Of a stretch of 61,515 bases of DNA, positions 60,605 through 61,515 are shown piece by piece; within the stretch, counting starts at the first letter, position 1, and each line of letters opens with the position of its first letter. This stretch comes from Syntrophomonas zehnderi OL-4 (GTDB taxonomy: Bacteria; Bacillota; Syntrophomonadia; Syntrophomonadales; Syntrophomonadaceae), in contig NZ_CGIH01000028.1 in NCBI RefSeq assembly GCF_000983115.1, positions 1 to 61,515 of the forward strand, written 5' to 3'. A program made the translations under genes and the position numbers. Under the pieces are notes generated by a model. That model was not told the DNA's origin, did no database searches, and saw only the letters and a program-made list of their open reading frames with translations.

Positions 60605-60924
60605 CGAACAGGGTAATTTAATGAGCCTGGATATTACTTAATTATACCAAAAAATTATCCAAATATAATGATTCAGGTGTATAAGCATAATAATAGGCCA
60701 ATATTAAATCATTTGCCGCCCATGCCCGCAGGGTGCAACCTTAGCAGTTACCGCTAGGTAACATATGGAGTGCCCGAAGGGTACGGCCACCTGAAAATAA
60801 TGGCGTGAAACGGTTGGGGAAGCTTGCTCTCCTTCGGAAGCTAAAGCATCCGCTACGGTGGTTGAGTAATAATATAGCTGCGAAAATCCGCGTGATTCGC
60901 GTCTATACATGTTTTTTCTAATTA
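60605..60924. other. intergenic strip with structured, repeat-like segment
   Basis: No gene is supported. The part at about 60705-60910 is richer in G and C than its borders and has many short self-complementary strings (CCCGCAGGG, TTACCGCTAGGTAA, CTTGCTCTCCTTCGGAAG, CCGAAGGG). It ends with CGCGTGATTCGCG. An 82-codon frame crosses it on the minus strand, but the composition is unlike a protein. It looks like a dispersed non-coding repeat or a structured RNA. Confidence 0.4.
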
Positions 60925-60929
60925 AAAAG

Positions 60930-60960
60930 AAAAAGGCATGGTCAAAGACCATGCCTTTTT
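60930..60960 (-). terminator. terminator of the thiolase gene
   Basis: AAAAAGGCATGGTC and GACCATGCCTTTTT pair perfectly over 14 bases with a three-base loop, and T runs lie on both strands. It lies 12 bases after the thiolase stop and works in both directions. Confidence 0.92.
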
Positions 60961-60971
60961 TAACGTAAGTT

Positions 60972-61514
60972 TTAGTCGCAGAGTTGGAAGATTCCGGCTG
61001 CGCCTTGGCCGCCGCCGATACACATGGAGACCATGCCGTATTTTACTTTACGTCTTTCCATTTCGTGCATCAGGGTTACGGTCAGCTTGGCTCCGGTACA
61101 TCCCAGCGGATGACCGATTGCTATTGCTCCGCCGTTTACGTTTACGATATCAGGATTGATACCTAATTCTCTAATGCAATAGATGGACTGGGAAGCAAAT
61201 GCTTCGTTCAGCTCGATTAAGCCGATGTCTTCTAATTTAAGACCTGTACGTTTTAATACCTTGGGTATCGCATATACTGGGCCTACACCCATTTCATCTG
61301 GATTACATCCGGCTACAGCATAGCCAACATATTTCAGACGGGGTTTGCAGCCTAATTCTTTAGCTTTTTCCGGGGTCATCATGATCAATGCCGCTGAACC
61401 ATCGGTGGTCTGGGATGAGTTTGCCGCAGTTACGTTGCCGGTCGGTGAGAATGCCGGTCTTAACTTGGAAACCGATTCCATGGATACATCGGCTCTGGCT
61501 CCTTCATCATAATC
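60972..61514 (-). CDS. acetyl-CoA acetyltransferase/3-ketoacyl-CoA thiolase, C-terminal part
   Basis: The 181 residues visible are the C-terminal half of a thiolase; the 5' part is outside the window. The conserved ending shows [30 protein letters not shown], the catalytic histidine in [14 protein letters not shown] and the catalytic cysteine in [13 protein letters not shown]. Thiolases split or join acetyl units in fatty-acid beta-oxidation and butyrate metabolism. In a butyrate-oxidising or fermenting Clostridium-type host this gene would be strongly expressed, and the strong terminator agrees. Confidence 0.95.
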   Translation of the reverse strand, partial: DYDEGARADVSMESVSKLRPAFSPTGNVTAANSSQTTDGSAALIMMTPEKAKELGCKPRLKYVGYAVAGCNPDEMGVGPVYAIPKVLKRTGLKLEDIGLIELNEAFASQSIYCIRELGINPDIVNVNGGAIAIGHPLGCTGAKLTVTLMHEMERRKVKYGMVSMCIGGGQGAAGIFQLCD

Positions 61515-61515
61515 A

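Noticed and set aside
60704-60952. 82-codon minus-strand frame after the thiolase terminator
   Set aside because: It runs through the terminator stem and self-complementary repeat DNA, has no ribosome site, and gives a low-complexity product unlike a protein.

Overview
The window looks like the chromosome of a Gram-positive, anaerobic-type Firmicute (Clostridia; a Syntrophomonas/Desulfotomaculum-like relative is my best guess). This rests on the host block at the right end: thiolase 3' part, alpha/beta hydrolase, HD-domain protein, RNase R, SmpB and tmRNA, all on the minus strand, with strong GGAGG-type ribosome binding sites. The tmRNA tag is (A)AEDNFALAA. Everything left of the tmRNA (1-55815) is accessory DNA lying at the 3' end of ssrA, a common genomic-island site.

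Layout, left to right. (a) 1-2766: the tail end of a transposase, a gene-free stretch, and an AT-rich pair made of a 155-aa unknown protein and a GmrSD-like (DUF262+DUF1524) nuclease. (b) 2926-9190: an unusual translationally coupled operon of an HTH/zinc-finger protein, a 53-aa SHOCT-like protein and four large serine recombinases in tandem. (c) 9275-43796: an apparently complete siphovirus prophage read right to left. It starts with early and replication genes: SNF2 helicase, family A DNA polymerase, antirepressor, primase-helicase and VRR-NUC nuclease, with an iteron-like candidate origin at 35142-35318. An ArpU-like late regulator follows, then the late genes: HNH nuclease, small terminase, an accessory cassette, large terminase, portal, ClpP-like protease, HK97 capsid, head-tail joining proteins, major tail protein, frameshifted tail chaperone, tape measure, tail tip, holin and amidase. 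The recombinases of (b) follow the lysis genes and are probably its integration module. No sheath gene is present, so the tail should be long and non-contractile.

Accessory cargo sits inside the prophage. Between the small and large terminase genes are a ParB-methyltransferase fusion, an amidoligase, a gamma-glutamylcyclotransferase-like protein and small phage proteins. Between the terminase and portal is an AT-rich islet with its own promoter and terminators. A toxin-antitoxin pair points against the flow between the HNH and small terminase genes.

(d) 44022-55500: a second defence region. A 633-aa ImmA/IrrE metallopeptidase is divergent from a small XRE regulator that heads an operon of SNF2 helicase, type III-like adenine methyltransferase and type III-like Res helicase-nuclease. 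The composition matches what I remember as the Hma (helicase-methylase-ATPase) class. The middle of the methyltransferase gene, between its two catalytic motifs, has clearly different base composition, as expected for an exchanged target-recognition domain. (e) 55816-61515: host genes.

Most interesting signals: the four-recombinase operon, the mosaic methyltransferase, the iteron cluster, the C CCA AAG frameshift site directly before a stop codon, and a duplicated spaced element (CTTGCTAT-N11-AGAGTGAT) upstream of two genes that also share a C-terminal domain.
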